Part shown: piece by piece, positions 8,600 through 16,136 of the stretch
Numbering within the stretch: the first letter of the stretch is position 1
How the letters are laid out: each line of letters begins with the position of its first letter
Source of the DNA: Cryptosporangium phraense
Lineage (GTDB): Bacteria > Actinomycetota > Actinomycetes > Mycobacteriales > Cryptosporangiaceae
Assembly: GCF_006912135.1 (NCBI RefSeq)
Contig: NZ_VIRS01000029.1
Span: forward strand, 30,604-94,603
Direction: 5' to 3'
DNA: 64,000 nt
Translations under genes and position numbers: made by a program
Notes under the pieces: generated by a model
The model's database searches: none
What the model saw: only the letters and a program-made list of their open reading frames with translations
Told to the model about the DNA's origin: nothing

Positions 8600-8702
8600 G
8601 CGTGGTGCTCGCCACGCTCGGGCCCCGCTCACCGGCAGCGCCGAGGGTCGGACCGCGTACCTCGACGCCGACCTGTGCGACCGCTCGGCGATCCTGGACT
8701 CC
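8600..8702 (+). pseudogene. Frameshifted scrap of a DUF574 (PF04672) SAM-dependent methyltransferase
   Basis: The frame LTGSAEGRTAYLDADL...ILDS matches, nearly residue for residue, the segment LAGTPEGRTAYLHADL...ILGS of the intact methyltransferase at 16149-16952. Just upstream, inserting one base after GTGCTCGCC would restore VLAHARAPLTG, the counterpart of VLAHSRALLAG, so a single-base deletion is visible. Nothing recognisable remains on either side. Confidence 0.65.
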
Positions 8703-9146
8703 GATGGGGTGCGGGAGGGTACCCGCCTTGGTCGGCCGGTCCGCCGGAGGCCGCGGAGCGTTCCTGGCCGCGACCGCCGGCCAGGGGCGACCCGGCCGAC
8801 GGGTAGGAGGTGGTCGCGGCGGCTTCGGAGCGGCACGACGAGCCGGGCCGGGCGCCCGGCCCGGCGGCCCGACGTCGGCGGCCACGGAGGCGTCGCCCGA
8901 GCTTGACGAGCCCCGGGGGCGCGCTGCGCTCGGCGGATCGAGGCGGAGCGCTGCGTGCGGAGGCGGCCCATCGGTAGAGTGCCGCGAACTCCGCGCAGAG
9001 AGTCGTGGCCTTCCAGCCGGCCGGGCTCGGATCGGCAGCGTGGCGGTTTGCGGTCGCCTGTCCTACCGATCGGGCAGATGCTTTTACCGGCTGAGCTGGC
9101 GGCTCGGAATTGCTGGCGGAAGAGTCGGATTGGCGTTACCGCAGCC

Positions 9147-9211
9147 CGCAGCGGGCGGATTCGAACCGCCTATCTCCAGGTTCGTCACCTGGTGCGCTGA
9201 TCCGCGCTGCG
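9147..9211 (-). other. tRNA-like element lacking a D-arm
   Basis: Read on the minus strand: a perfect seven-pair acceptor (CGCAGCG with CGCTGCG), a perfect anticodon arm (CCAGG-TGACGAA-CCTGG), five variable bases, and a canonical T-arm (GGCGG-TTCGAAT-CCGCC). Only 12 bases separate acceptor and anticodon arm, too few for a D-arm. The middle of the loop reads ACG, but the base at position 33 is G rather than the near-invariant U. No CCA is encoded. It is most simply a tRNA pseudogene with a deletion; a functional tRNA-like RNA is less likely. Confidence 0.5.
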
Positions 9212-9326
9212 TTCGGCACCGTTCGTGCTGTTCACCGGCCACCGTGGAGGATCCCGGCGGGCGGCCAACTCATCGACGTGACGGGCAGATCTACGTCACG
9301 ATGAGAGCGGGCGAGAGGAGGCGTCG

Positions 9327-9947
9327 ATGACCATCACCGAGCAGGTCGTAGCCAGGGCCCCCGAAGAGATGGCGGAGGCCATCGCCGCGCTGGTCACCGC
9401 CTCCTGCGCCGAACTCGACGTCTACCGGTGGGTGTTCCCCGAGTCGGCGGTCCGGGCCGAGGCGCTGGCGGAGAGTTGCCGGCTGGCCGTCGACCAGGTG
9501 TGGTCGGGCGCGGGCGGCCACGCCGACGTCGTCGCCGACGAGGACGGCCGGGTGCTGGGCGCGGCGGTGTGGTTCGCGGGGCGTCCGCCGTTTCCGTCGG
9601 AGATCTTCGAGCGGTACCTGGCCGGGGTCGGGACGGCGGCCGCGCGGCTCCGGCAGATGGAGGAGTTCCTGCTGGCCGGTCATTCCGGCGGGGACGAGGA
9701 GTATCTGCGGTTCCTGGCCGTGGTTCCCGGTCGTCGGGGTGTCGGGCTCGGATCGTCGCTGCTGGCTCATCGGCTCCGGGAGCTGGATCGGGTGGGGCGG
9801 GCGGCGACGGTCGAGGCGGTGTCCGCGCGGGGCGTGACGCTGTGTGCGCAGCACGGGTTCGTGCCGGTCGGGAGCGAATTCCGGGGGCCGGGCCAGACCC
9901 GGGCCCGTCCGATCATGGTCCCGATGCGCCGCGCCCCCACCCGCTGA
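9327..9947 (+). CDS. GNAT-family N-acetyltransferase
   Basis: A 206-residue protein with the GNAT fold. The central strand and P-loop-like acetyl-CoA site appear as EYLRFLAVVPGRRGVGLGSSLLAHRL, matching the R/Q-x-x-G-x-G/A consensus, and the final strand is LCAQHGFVPVGSEF. ATG 9327 follows GAGAGGAGG. The substrate is unknown. The gene ends inside a short tandem repeat and points towards another GNAT gene on the opposite strand. Confidence 0.75.
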   Translation: MTITEQVVARAPEEMAEAIAALVTASCAELDVYRWVFPESAVRAEALAESCRLAVDQVWSGAGGHADVVADEDGRVLGAAVWFAGRPPFPSEIFERYLAGVGTAAARLRQMEEFLLAGHSGGDEEYLRFLAVVPGRRGVGLGSSLLAHRLRELDRVGRAATVEAVSARGVTLCAQHGFVPVGSEFRGPGQTRARPIMVPMRRAPTR

Positions 9948-9995
9948 CGCCCCCACCCGCTGACGCCCCGTCCGCTGACGCCCCCGTCCGCTTTC
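9933..9995 (+). repeat. Tandem 15-16 bp repeat at the end of the acetyltransferase gene
   Basis: Four near-identical copies of GCCCCCACCCGCTGAC follow one another (last copies slightly diverged). Copy one contains the stop codon of the upstream GNAT gene, and each further copy also offers CGCTGA in a shifting frame. The block fills the whole gap to the convergent gene. Confidence 0.75.
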
Positions 9996-9996
9996 G

Positions 9997-10800
9997 TCAG
10001 AGCGCCAGCACCGCCCGGGTGTAGAGCACCTCGAAGCCGTGGCGCGCGGCATTCTGGTGCGACCGCGACCCCGGCTGCACGACGACGACCGCGACGTCGC
10101 AGCCGGCCTTCGCCGCATCGGTCAGCCGGGCCCCGAGCAGCGCGCTCTGCACGCCCCGGCGGCGGAACTCCGGCCGGGTGCCCGCCCCGGTGAGCTGGGC
10201 GATCCCGTCGACGACGTGCATGCTGCCGCCACCGGCGGGCGTGCCGTCCAGACGGGCCAGATACCGCCGGGTGAGACCGGCCGCATCACGCTCGGCGTTC
10301 TCCAGCACCGCGCGCGAGAACTGCTCGTACCACGCGACCCCCTCCGCGTCCGGGTGCAGTGACGCCTCCACGACGACGTCCAGCCACACCTCGAACTCGT
10401 CCTCGCCGCTGCGTCGAACATCAGCCACGTCCGGCCGCTCGGAGGCAACGCAACCGAGCACGTTCTCGAATGACACGAGCCGGTAGCCCCGACCGGCCAG
10501 CAACTCCAGCACCCCCGGATCCGCCAGGCTGGACACCTCCACCTGCACCGCCGCGCCCCGCTCCGCGTAGGCCCGCTCGATCGCCTCCAGCTCGGCCGCC
10601 GCCGGCACCCCGTCGAACCCCACCCCCGCCACCTTGTTCAGCGGCGAGTCCGGCTCGGCGTAACTGGCGACCCCACCGGCGACCGGGACGACGAACCCGG
10701 CAAGGTCGCCTCGCCGGCGGGCGGCGGCGGCACTGCAGGCGGCGATGAACCGTCCCTCGGCCCGCTCGACGCGGCCGGCGAGCGAGATTCCGCAGAACAC
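9997..10800 (-). CDS. GNAT-family N-acetyltransferase with N-terminal extension
   Basis: A 267-residue protein. The N-terminal half, including VASYAEPDSPLNKVAGVGFDG and a second segment ending in LAGRGYRLVSFENVLG, is the degenerate GNAT-like lobe seen in many actinobacterial acetyltransferases. The catalytic GNAT domain is C-terminal, with AQLTGAGTRPEFRRRGVQSALL for acetyl-CoA binding and SHQNAARHGFEVLYTRAVL as the last strand. GTG 10800 is the likely start. It overlaps the 3' end of the EamA transporter gene by 163 bases on the same strand in another frame, an unusually long overlap. Confidence 0.7.
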   Translation of the reverse strand: MFCGISLAGRVERAEGRFIAACSAAAARRRGDLAGFVVPVAGGVASYAEPDSPLNKVAGVGFDGVPAAAELEAIERAYAERGAAVQVEVSSLADPGVLELLAGRGYRLVSFENVLGCVASERPDVADVRRSGEDEFEVWLDVVVEASLHPDAEGVAWYEQFSRAVLENAERDAAGLTRRYLARLDGTPAGGGSMHVVDGIAQLTGAGTRPEFRRRGVQSALLGARLTDAAKAGCDVAVVVVQPGSRSHQNAARHGFEVLYTRAVLAL

Positions 10801-11660
10801 GGTTCCTCCTGGAAACGAAGTAGCAGGGCGAGCCCGGCCAGGACCGCCACGCCCCCGGCCAGCTGGATAACCGACGGACGATCACCCAGGAACACCACCG
10901 CGGTCAGCGTGCCGACCAGCGGCGTCAGGTTGTCGAGTTGCCCGGCCCGGGCGGCCGGGACCCGCGCGATCCCGCGGTTGAACAGCACCCCGCCGATCGC
11001 CCCGCAGACCACCACCGCGAGACACGCCACCCAGGCCGACGCCCCGGCGGTGTCGAGCCGGGTGCCGCCGGTGGACCACGACCCGACCACGAACGGCGCC
11101 ACGCTCAGTGCCCCACCGGTGCTCTGCCACGCGCTCGCGTTCAGCCCGTCGTCGTCCTCGTTGAAGCGTCGGGTGGCGATCAGGTAGAGCGCGGACGCGG
11201 CCACCGCCAGCAACACCAGCGCGTTACCTAGCGTCGTGTCGCTACGGCCGCGTGGGCCGAGAGCCACCAGCGCGCCCCCGATCAGACCCAGCAGCAGGGC
11301 CGCGACCGCCCGTCCGGAGAGCCGTTCGCGCAGCAGGACGACCGCCAGCAGCACCGACAGCAGCGGCTCGGCGGCCAGCAGCAGGCTGCCGCTGGACGCG
11401 CTCGTACGGGCCAGCCCGAGGTCGCCGAAGAGGAACGCCAGCCCCGGCACCAGTGCGCCGACCAGCATCTGGCGTCCGGCCCCGCGCCTGCGCAGGCGGC
11501 CGCGGGCGAGAGCGGCGATCACCAGCAGCACGGCGGCCCCGGAGATCTCCACCGCGAGCAGGTCGACCGGCCGGACCGCCCGCAGCGCGACCACCGACAC
11601 CGTCGTACCGACGCCGAAGATCGTGGCCGCCAGCAGCAGCGCGGGCTCACCGGTACGCAC
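10638..11660 (-). CDS. EamA/DMT-superfamily transporter with extended C-terminus
   Basis: A 340-residue membrane protein with about ten hydrophobic helices in two repeated EamA units, predicted to export small metabolites. The natural end of the family is near GGVAVLAGLALLLRFQEE; here the frame continues for about 60 low-complexity residues through the start of the GNAT gene, so a stop codon may have been lost. GTG 11660 is preceded by GGAGGG. The start faces the CGNR regulator gene across an 81-base gap with two related palindromes, suggesting regulation by that protein. Confidence 0.78.
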   Translation of the reverse strand: MRTGEPALLLAATIFGVGTTVSVVALRAVRPVDLLAVEISGAAVLLVIAALARGRLRRRGAGRQMLVGALVPGLAFLFGDLGLARTSASSGSLLLAAEPLLSVLLAVVLLRERLSGRAVAALLLGLIGGALVALGPRGRSDTTLGNALVLLAVAASALYLIATRRFNEDDDGLNASAWQSTGGALSVAPFVVGSWSTGGTRLDTAGASAWVACLAVVVCGAIGGVLFNRGIARVPAARAGQLDNLTPLVGTLTAVVFLGDRPSVIQLAGGVAVLAGLALLLRFQEEPCSAESRSPAASSGPRDGSSPPAVPPPPAGEATLPGSSSRSPVGSPVTPSRTRR

Positions 11661-11675
11661 GTCGCCCTCCTCGAA

Positions 11676-11689
11676 GTAACCGCCGTTAC
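11676..11689. promoter_or_regulatory. Palindromic operator, copy 1 (EamA side)
   Basis: GTAACCGCCGTTAC is a perfect inverted repeat of GTAAC around CGCC. It lies 15 bases upstream of the EamA start, and a diverged copy covers the CGNR promoter 40 bases away. The likely ligand is the CGNR protein encoded next door (inference). Confidence 0.65.
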
Positions 11690-11728
11690 GGTCACACCGG
11701 TTCGTCGACGAAGCAACCGATTAAACCA

Positions 11729-11741
11729 GTACGGTGGTTAC
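11729..11741. promoter_or_regulatory. Operator copy 2 overlapping a leaderless promoter of the CGNR gene
   Basis: GTACGGTGGTTAC reads GTAACCACCGTAC on the other strand, a near copy of the site at 11676-11689. It contains TACGGT, a TANNNT -10 box ending exactly six bases before ATG 11742, so a protein bound here would block transcription of a leaderless message. Confidence 0.6.
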
Positions 11742-12257
11742 ATGGGAGGCGACGAGGAGCTGCTGCTGGCCGTGGCCAACACCGCTCACGGGCCGGACGA
11801 CGAGTTCGTCGACGGCGAATCGCTCCGCGCCTGGTGGCTCGCGCTCGGGCATCCGGCCACGTCGCCGGCGGTGGACGTCGAGATCGTGCGCGCGCTGCGC
11901 GTCCTCATTCGCGGTCTGGCGCTGCGCAACAACGGCGTTGAGCCCGACCTCGGCCGGGCCGCAGGCCTGGAGTCGCTCGGCCTCCGGCTCGACCTCGGCG
12001 GCCCGCCGTCGCTGCGCGCCGAAGAGCGCGGCGATCTCGCGCGTGAGATCGCCGCGGCCACGGTGACGGCCCTCCTGCGCGCGACGGCCCGGCCGGGCTG
12101 GCCGCGGGTCAAGGCCTGCCGCGGCGACGACTGCCGCTGGGTCTTCATCGACGGCTCGCGCAACGGCTCCCGCCGCTGGTGCGCGATGGCCGGCTGCGGC
12201 AACCGCGCCAAGGCCGCCACGTTCCGCGACCGCCACCGCCGTACGGCGCCGACCTGA
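11742..12257 (+). CDS. CGNR zinc-finger / ABATE-domain regulator
   Basis: A 171-residue protein. The N-terminal ABATE domain begins LLLAVANTAHGPDDEFVDGESLRAWW. The C-terminal zinc-binding CGNR motif is complete: C-x4-C in ACRGDDCRW, then RRWCAMAGCGNRAKAATFR. This family is thought to be ligand-responsive DNA-binding regulators. It is divergently arranged with an EamA exporter, and two similar palindromes occupy the shared gap. The start codon follows a -10-like TACGGT by six bases, so the mRNA is probably leaderless. Confidence 0.85.
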   Translation: MGGDEELLLAVANTAHGPDDEFVDGESLRAWWLALGHPATSPAVDVEIVRALRVLIRGLALRNNGVEPDLGRAAGLESLGLRLDLGGPPSLRAEERGDLAREIAAATVTALLRATARPGWPRVKACRGDDCRWVFIDGSRNGSRRWCAMAGCGNRAKAATFRDRHRRTAPT

Positions 12258-12293
12258 ACCATGCGGACGGCCGGGAGCCGACCGGCCGAGACG

Positions 12294-13469
12294 TCAGCGC
12301 AGGGGGCGGAACGCGGCGCGGAGTTCGGCGGCGAACAGCTCCGGCTCCTCCCAGGCGGCGAAGTGGCCGCCCCGCTCCGCCTCGCCGAAGTAGTTCAGCG
12401 TGGGGTAGGACTGCGCGGCCCAGCTCCTCGGCGTCCGCCAGATCTCACCGGGGAACGCACTGAAGCCGACCGGGACCCGGGGGTCGGGGAGCGGTGCCGC
12501 GCCGGCGGCCGGCGCGTCCGGTCCGTAGGCCTCCCAGTACGACCGCGAGGTCGACGCGCCGGTGCTGGTCAGCCAGTAGATCGTGATGTTGTCGAGGATG
12601 TGGTCCCGGGTGAGGTTGCCCGACGGCTCGCCCGCGACGAACGCCCGGGCGATCTTGTTATAGGCGTCGGTGTCGTGGTCGATCATCCAGGCCGCGAGCG
12701 CGGCCGGCGAGTCGAGCAGCGCGTACCCGATCGTCTGCGGCCGGGTGGCCATCTCGACGAAGTAGCCGTTGCCGCTGGTCTGGAACGTCTTGATGGCGGC
12801 CAGCGCGGCCTTCTCGGCGTCGGTGCCGTTCGGTAACGACGCCGGGTCGTTGAGCGCGGGCACCAGCAGGTTGGTGTGAATGCCGACCAGCCCGTCGGGG
12901 CCGATCCGTCCGATCGCGTCGGTGACCCCGGCGCCGACGTCGCCGCCCTGGGCCACGTAGCGGTCGTAGCCGAGCCGGCTCATCAGCTCGGCCCAGGCCT
13001 GCGCGGTCCGGACCAGGTCCCATCCGAGCTCGGCCGGCTCGCCCGAGAAGCCGTAGCCGGGCAGCGACGGCAGCACCAGGTGGAACGCGTCATCGGCGTC
13101 GCCGCCGTGCGCGGTCGGATCGGTCAGCGGGCCGACCGAGTCGAGCATCTCGATGACCGAGCCGGGCCAGCCGTGGGTCATGATCAGCGGCAGCGCGTCC
13201 GGGTTCGCCGACCGGACGTGGACGAAGTGGATCTCGACGCCGTCGATCTCGGTAGTGAACTGCGGCAGCGCGTTCAGCCGGGACGCGACCCGCTGTCCGT
13301 CGTAGTCGGTCGCCCAGTACTCGGTCAGCGCGTGCAGGGCGGCCAGTTGCACGCCCTGCGAGCGGTCGCCGACGAGTTCCCGGGTCGGCCAGCGCGTCGC
13401 GGCCAGACGTTGCCGCAGGTCGTCGAGCGCCTTGTCGGGTATCTGCACCGTGAACGGACTGATCGTCAT
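12294..13469 (-). CDS. Epoxide hydrolase, EHN-type alpha/beta hydrolase
   Basis: A 391-residue protein with the N-terminal epoxide hydrolase domain (FTVQIPDKALDDLRQRLAATRW, then a cap helix with WATDYDGQRVASRLNALPQF) and an alpha/beta-hydrolase core. The oxyanion-hole motif HGWPGS, the nucleophile elbow with aspartate in AQGGDVGAGV, and the C-terminal catalytic histidine in ERGGHFAAWEEPELF are all present, so it should be active on an epoxide. ATG 13469 is preferred over an upstream GTG in non-coding-like sequence because of AGAGGTAG upstream. It is monocistronic; the natural substrate is unknown. Confidence 0.85.
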   Translation of the reverse strand: MTISPFTVQIPDKALDDLRQRLAATRWPTRELVGDRSQGVQLAALHALTEYWATDYDGQRVASRLNALPQFTTEIDGVEIHFVHVRSANPDALPLIMTHGWPGSVIEMLDSVGPLTDPTAHGGDADDAFHLVLPSLPGYGFSGEPAELGWDLVRTAQAWAELMSRLGYDRYVAQGGDVGAGVTDAIGRIGPDGLVGIHTNLLVPALNDPASLPNGTDAEKAALAAIKTFQTSGNGYFVEMATRPQTIGYALLDSPAALAAWMIDHDTDAYNKIARAFVAGEPSGNLTRDHILDNITIYWLTSTGASTSRSYWEAYGPDAPAAGAAPLPDPRVPVGFSAFPGEIWRTPRSWAAQSYPTLNYFGEAERGGHFAAWEEPELFAAELRAAFRPLR

Positions 13470-13582
13470 GTCGAGCGCTACCTCTCTGCCGGAGCGGCGC
13501 GTGCCGGGTCGCCCCAGCGTGCGGGGCGACTCCCAGCCTGGCCGCATCCGACGCCGCTCGACCCCGGGAAACACCCTGGTCT

Positions 13583-14023
13583 TCAGGGTGTGCCGAAGAT
13601 CTGGTCGACGCCGTTGTCGTCGTCCCACAGGTGCACGAAGCCGACCCGCTCGTAGAGCCTGCGCGCCGCGCTGCCGCGGTCGATGGCCAGCCGGAACGGC
13701 CGCTCGTCACGATGGGCGTCCATCACCTGACGCAGCACCTGACCACCCAGCCCCCGGCCCTGGACCGCCGGCTCCAGGTAGAAGTGCTCGATCCACAGCG
13801 CGTCCATCTCGGGCCGGACGGCGATGACGCCGACCGGCTCCCCGGCCACCTCGATGACGTCGGTGTTGGCCGGAACGTAGGTGTCGAGGAAGCGACGCCG
13901 GGCCCACTCCTCGTCCCACAGGCCGAGGCGTTCGAGGTCGGGTCGCATGGCGCGGGCCTTGAGGTCCGCGAGCCGGCCGGCGTCCGCGGGCCGGGCCGGG
14001 CGGAGCGTCCACGCAGTCTTCAC
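13583..14023 (-). CDS. GNAT-family N-acetyltransferase
   Basis: A 146-residue GNAT domain beginning WTLRPARPADAGRLADLKARAM, with acetyl-CoA site YLEPAVQGRGLGGQVLRQVM and terminal motif AARRLYERVGFVHLWDDDNG. It is the size of a stand-alone GNAT enzyme. GTG 14023 is chosen as start because upstream codons in the same open frame encode a different, kinase-like protein fragment. An AATACT box lies six bases upstream, so the message may be leaderless. The substrate is unknown. Alternatively the frame is translated as a fusion from further upstream. Confidence 0.7.
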   Translation of the reverse strand: MKTAWTLRPARPADAGRLADLKARAMRPDLERLGLWDEEWARRRFLDTYVPANTDVIEVAGEPVGVIAVRPEMDALWIEHFYLEPAVQGRGLGGQVLRQVMDAHRDERPFRLAIDRGSAARRLYERVGFVHLWDDDNGVDQIFGTP

Positions 14024-14440
14024 CCGCAGAGTATTTCCGACGGCCCGGCGGAACGGTGCCACCAGCGAGCGGACCGCCTCGGTCGAGCCCCAGTCGTCGT
14101 CGAACATCGCCATCAGAGCGAGGTGCTGACGCAGCTGCACGTAGGCGAACCGGTCGGTCCAGCCCGGCTCCGCGCCGGTCAGCTCGGCGTCGGTCTCCGT
14201 CGTCCGGTGCAGCCGTGCCAGGTCGTGCGCGAGCCGCTCCCAGAACTGCTCGGCGGCCGGGCGGGGGTGCAGCCGGGACAGGACCAGCAGGTCGTCGTCG
14301 TGGTGCAGCCGCGCCAGGAGTAGCGAGCCCGGCGGTGCGGAGCGCCTCGAGGCCCTCGGCCTCCCGAGCGAAGACGTCGCCCTCCGGTCGCCGCCGGAGG
14401 GGCACCGTCGAGGTCGACGGAGGAATCGGGATCGCCTAAA
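14024..14440 (-). pseudogene. Decayed fructosamine-kinase/APH-like phosphotransferase
   Basis: On the minus strand, a frame near 14405-14315 reads GDVFAREAEGLEALRTAG, resembling the start of the fructosamine kinase fold. After a frame change the sequence continues as LLLARLHHDDDLLVLSRLHP and QFWERLAHDLARLHRTTET, then GWTDRFAYVQ and LALMAMFDDDWGS. No catalytic aspartate region (HGDLW or similar) is present, so a central deletion has occurred. The last fragment runs in frame into the GNAT gene. The assignment rests on motif resemblance only. Confidence 0.5.
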
Positions 14441-14448
14441 TTTCGGCC

Positions 14449-14796
14449 ATGAGCGAGAGTTCGATCGATCCGTCCGTCCCGCCGTCCGGCCCCGGTTGTG
14501 CCGAGTGCACCGCGAACAGCGGCTGGTGGTTACACCTGCGCCGGTGCGCGGAGTGCGGGCACATCGGCTGCTGCGACAATTCGCCGTCGCAGCACGCGAC
14601 CGGGCACTACCGGCAGTCGGGCCACCGGACCATCCAGTCGTTCGAGCCGGGCGAGGACTGGTTCTACGACTACGCCACCGAGGAATTCGTCACCGGGCCG
14701 GTGCTGGCCCCGCCGAACAGTCACCCGGAGGGTCAGCCCGCTCCGGGGCCGGCCGGCGCGGTACCGCCCAACTGGCAGTCGCTCCTGAACCGCTGA
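14449..14796 (+). CDS. UBP-type zinc-finger protein
   Basis: A 115-residue protein with a Zn-UBP domain: CAEC (residues 17-20), the WLHLRRCAECGHIGCCD core, and the histidines in HATGHYRQSGHRTIQSF, giving the expected cysteine/histidine ligand set. A proline-rich tail follows. Many bacterial relatives are stand-alone or fused to transporters and thiol enzymes; the role is unknown. ATG 14449 follows TAAATT by six bases, so the mRNA is probably leaderless. A divergent decayed gene lies upstream. Confidence 0.82.
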   Translation: MSESSIDPSVPPSGPGCAECTANSGWWLHLRRCAECGHIGCCDNSPSQHATGHYRQSGHRTIQSFEPGEDWFYDYATEEFVTGPVLAPPNSHPEGQPAPGPAGAVPPNWQSLLNR

Positions 14797-14799
14797 CGA

Positions 14800-14853
14800 G
14801 TAAACCGATCTGTTTCCTCCGGGTGCTACCGTCGAGGAAACAGATCGGTTTAC
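14800..14853. promoter_or_regulatory. Paired inverted TetR operators in front of the SDR gene
   Basis: A perfect 20-base inverted repeat (14800-14819 and 14834-14853) encloses a 14-base spacer. Each arm contains AAACCGATCTGTTT, itself an imperfect palindrome, related to the single site at 16137-16152 before the tetR gene. The arrangement fits two repressor dimers flanking the SDR promoter. A terminator is less likely because there is no T-run and the arms match the tetR-proximal site. Confidence 0.75.
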
Positions 14854-14866
14854 CTCGGGAGCAGTC

Positions 14867-15598
14867 ATGGCAACGGTTCTGATCACCGGCGCTTCGCAGG
14901 GCATCGGCCGGGCCGCCGCGGTCGAGCTGGCCCGCCGTGGGCACCGGGTCGTGGCCACCGCCCGCAACGCCGACGACCTGGCCGGCCTGGACGTCGCCCA
15001 GCGGCTCCGCCTGGACGTCACCGACCCGGCCTCGGTGGAGCAAGCGGTCGCGTCCGCCGGGCCGGTGGACGTCCTGGTCAGCAACGCCGGCCAGACCATG
15101 CGCGGGCCGGTCGAGCGGACGCCGGTCGCGGAGATCGGCCGGCTGTTCGACCTCAACGCGCTCGGCGCCATCCGGGTCACCCAGGCCGTGCTGCCGGGGA
15201 TGCGCGAGCGGGGTACGGGCCGTCTCGTGTACGTGTCGAGCGTCCTCGGCCGGCTGACCGTCCCGCTGATCGGCGCCTACGCGGCGAGCAAGTGGGGGCT
15301 CGAGGCGCTGGTCGAGACGCTGGCCGCCGAGGTGCGCCGGTTCGGCGTCGACGCGGTGCTGCTGGAGCCGGGCGCGGTCTCGTCCGACGGCCCGGCGGCC
15401 GCCCCGGTCTATCTGACCGACGACGACGTCTACCAGCCGCTGGCGCGCGAGGTCGCCGGGGCCCGCAGCGCGCCGATTCCGCCCGCGGAGGTCGCCGAGG
15501 CCATCGCCGACGTCGTCGACCTCCCCGCCCCGGTGCCGTTGCGCGTGCCGGTCGGCGACGCGGCCCGGGCGGCGCTCAGCGCAGCTGGGCGTCGATGA
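14867..15598 (+). CDS. Short-chain dehydrogenase/reductase
   Basis: A 243-residue classical SDR: TGASQGIG cofactor motif at residues 7-14, NAG in VSNAGQTMRG, serine of the catalytic site in YVSSVLG, and YAASK. The acidic residue that favours NAD is not evident after the second strand (TARNADDL), leaving NADPH possible. Substrate unknown. It is controlled by the flanking twin operator and converges on tetR, with 23 bases of 3' overlap, so the regulator and target form a compact module for an inducible detoxifying or biosynthetic reduction. Confidence 0.85.
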   Translation: MATVLITGASQGIGRAAAVELARRGHRVVATARNADDLAGLDVAQRLRLDVTDPASVEQAVASAGPVDVLVSNAGQTMRGPVERTPVAEIGRLFDLNALGAIRVTQAVLPGMRERGTGRLVYVSSVLGRLTVPLIGAYAASKWGLEALVETLAAEVRRFGVDAVLLEPGAVSSDGPAAAPVYLTDDDVYQPLAREVAGARSAPIPPAEVAEAIADVVDLPAPVPLRVPVGDAARAALSAAGRR

Positions 15599-16127
15599 GC
15601 AGTTCCGCTATCTCGCGGGCGCGCGCGCCGGGCGCGGGGGAGTTCATCACGACGGCTCGCCCGGCGGCCCCGTCGTAGAGCAGCGCGAGCTGCTCGCCGA
15701 GCGTCTCCGGGTCGCGGGCCCCGGCCTCCCGGGCGGTCTCGGTCAGCCGCCGGGCGAACTCGACCTTGTGCTGCCGGGCGAACGCGTGCGCGGGCGCGTC
15801 CGGATCGGGCACCTCGACGGCCGCGTTGAGGAACGGGCAGCCGCGCCGGGGGTCGTCGCCGTCGGCGCGGGGTTCGAAGATCGCCAGCAGCCGCTCCCGC
15901 GCGGGCCGGTCGGTGCGGTCCAGGGCCTGCTCCGGGGTCGGCCGAGCCTCGGCCAGGTAGGCCAGGACCAGGTCGTCCTTGGTGCGGAAGTGGGTGTAGA
16001 CGGTGCGCTTCGACGCGGTGGCGGTGGCCGACAGCTGATCCATTCCGGTCGCGTTGATCCCCTGCCGGGTGAACAGGGTCGCGGCCGCGGCGAGGATGCG
16101 CTCCCGGGCGCCCGGTCGGTCGGTCAC
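15576..16127 (-). CDS. TetR-family repressor of the adjacent SDR
   Basis: A 183-residue TetR protein. The helix-turn-helix is ARERILAAAATLFTRQGINATGMDQLSATATASKRTVYTHFRTKDDLVLAY, followed by a C-terminal ligand domain with GCPFLNAAVEVPDP. Start GTG 16127. The same palindromic element (ACCGATCGGT core) appears just before this gene and in doubled form before the SDR, supporting autoregulation and SDR control. It lies 21 bases downstream of the DUF574 methyltransferase on the same strand, so read-through from that operon is possible. Confidence 0.87.
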   Translation of the reverse strand: MTDRPGARERILAAAATLFTRQGINATGMDQLSATATASKRTVYTHFRTKDDLVLAYLAEARPTPEQALDRTDRPARERLLAIFEPRADGDDPRRGCPFLNAAVEVPDPDAPAHAFARQHKVEFARRLTETAREAGARDPETLGEQLALLYDGAAGRAVVMNSPAPGARAREIAELLIDAQLR

Positions 16128-16136
16128 CTACTCATG

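Larger units (their letters stand above)
8292..9326. other. Gene-poor, decayed kilobase between helicase and acetyltransferase genes
   Basis: No intact gene is recognisable. Long open frames here have arginine/proline-rich shadow composition. The stretch holds the helicase ribosome-binding site and upstream region, a short imperfect palindrome at 8387-8400, a fragment of a DUF574-type methyltransferase (8600-8702) and a tRNA-like element (9147-9211). It looks like a graveyard of truncated sequences. Confidence 0.6.

Noticed and set aside
5541..8906. A 1121-codon open frame on the plus strand
   Set aside because: It lies antisense to the SNF2 helicase gene and has shadow composition (arginine, glycine, valine repeats), as expected in GC-rich DNA; only its last part contains the methyltransferase scrap.
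14800..14853. Rho-independent terminator for the UBP zinc-finger gene
   Set aside because: The arms are longer than needed, there is no T-run, and the same motif recurs before tetR, which fits an operator better.
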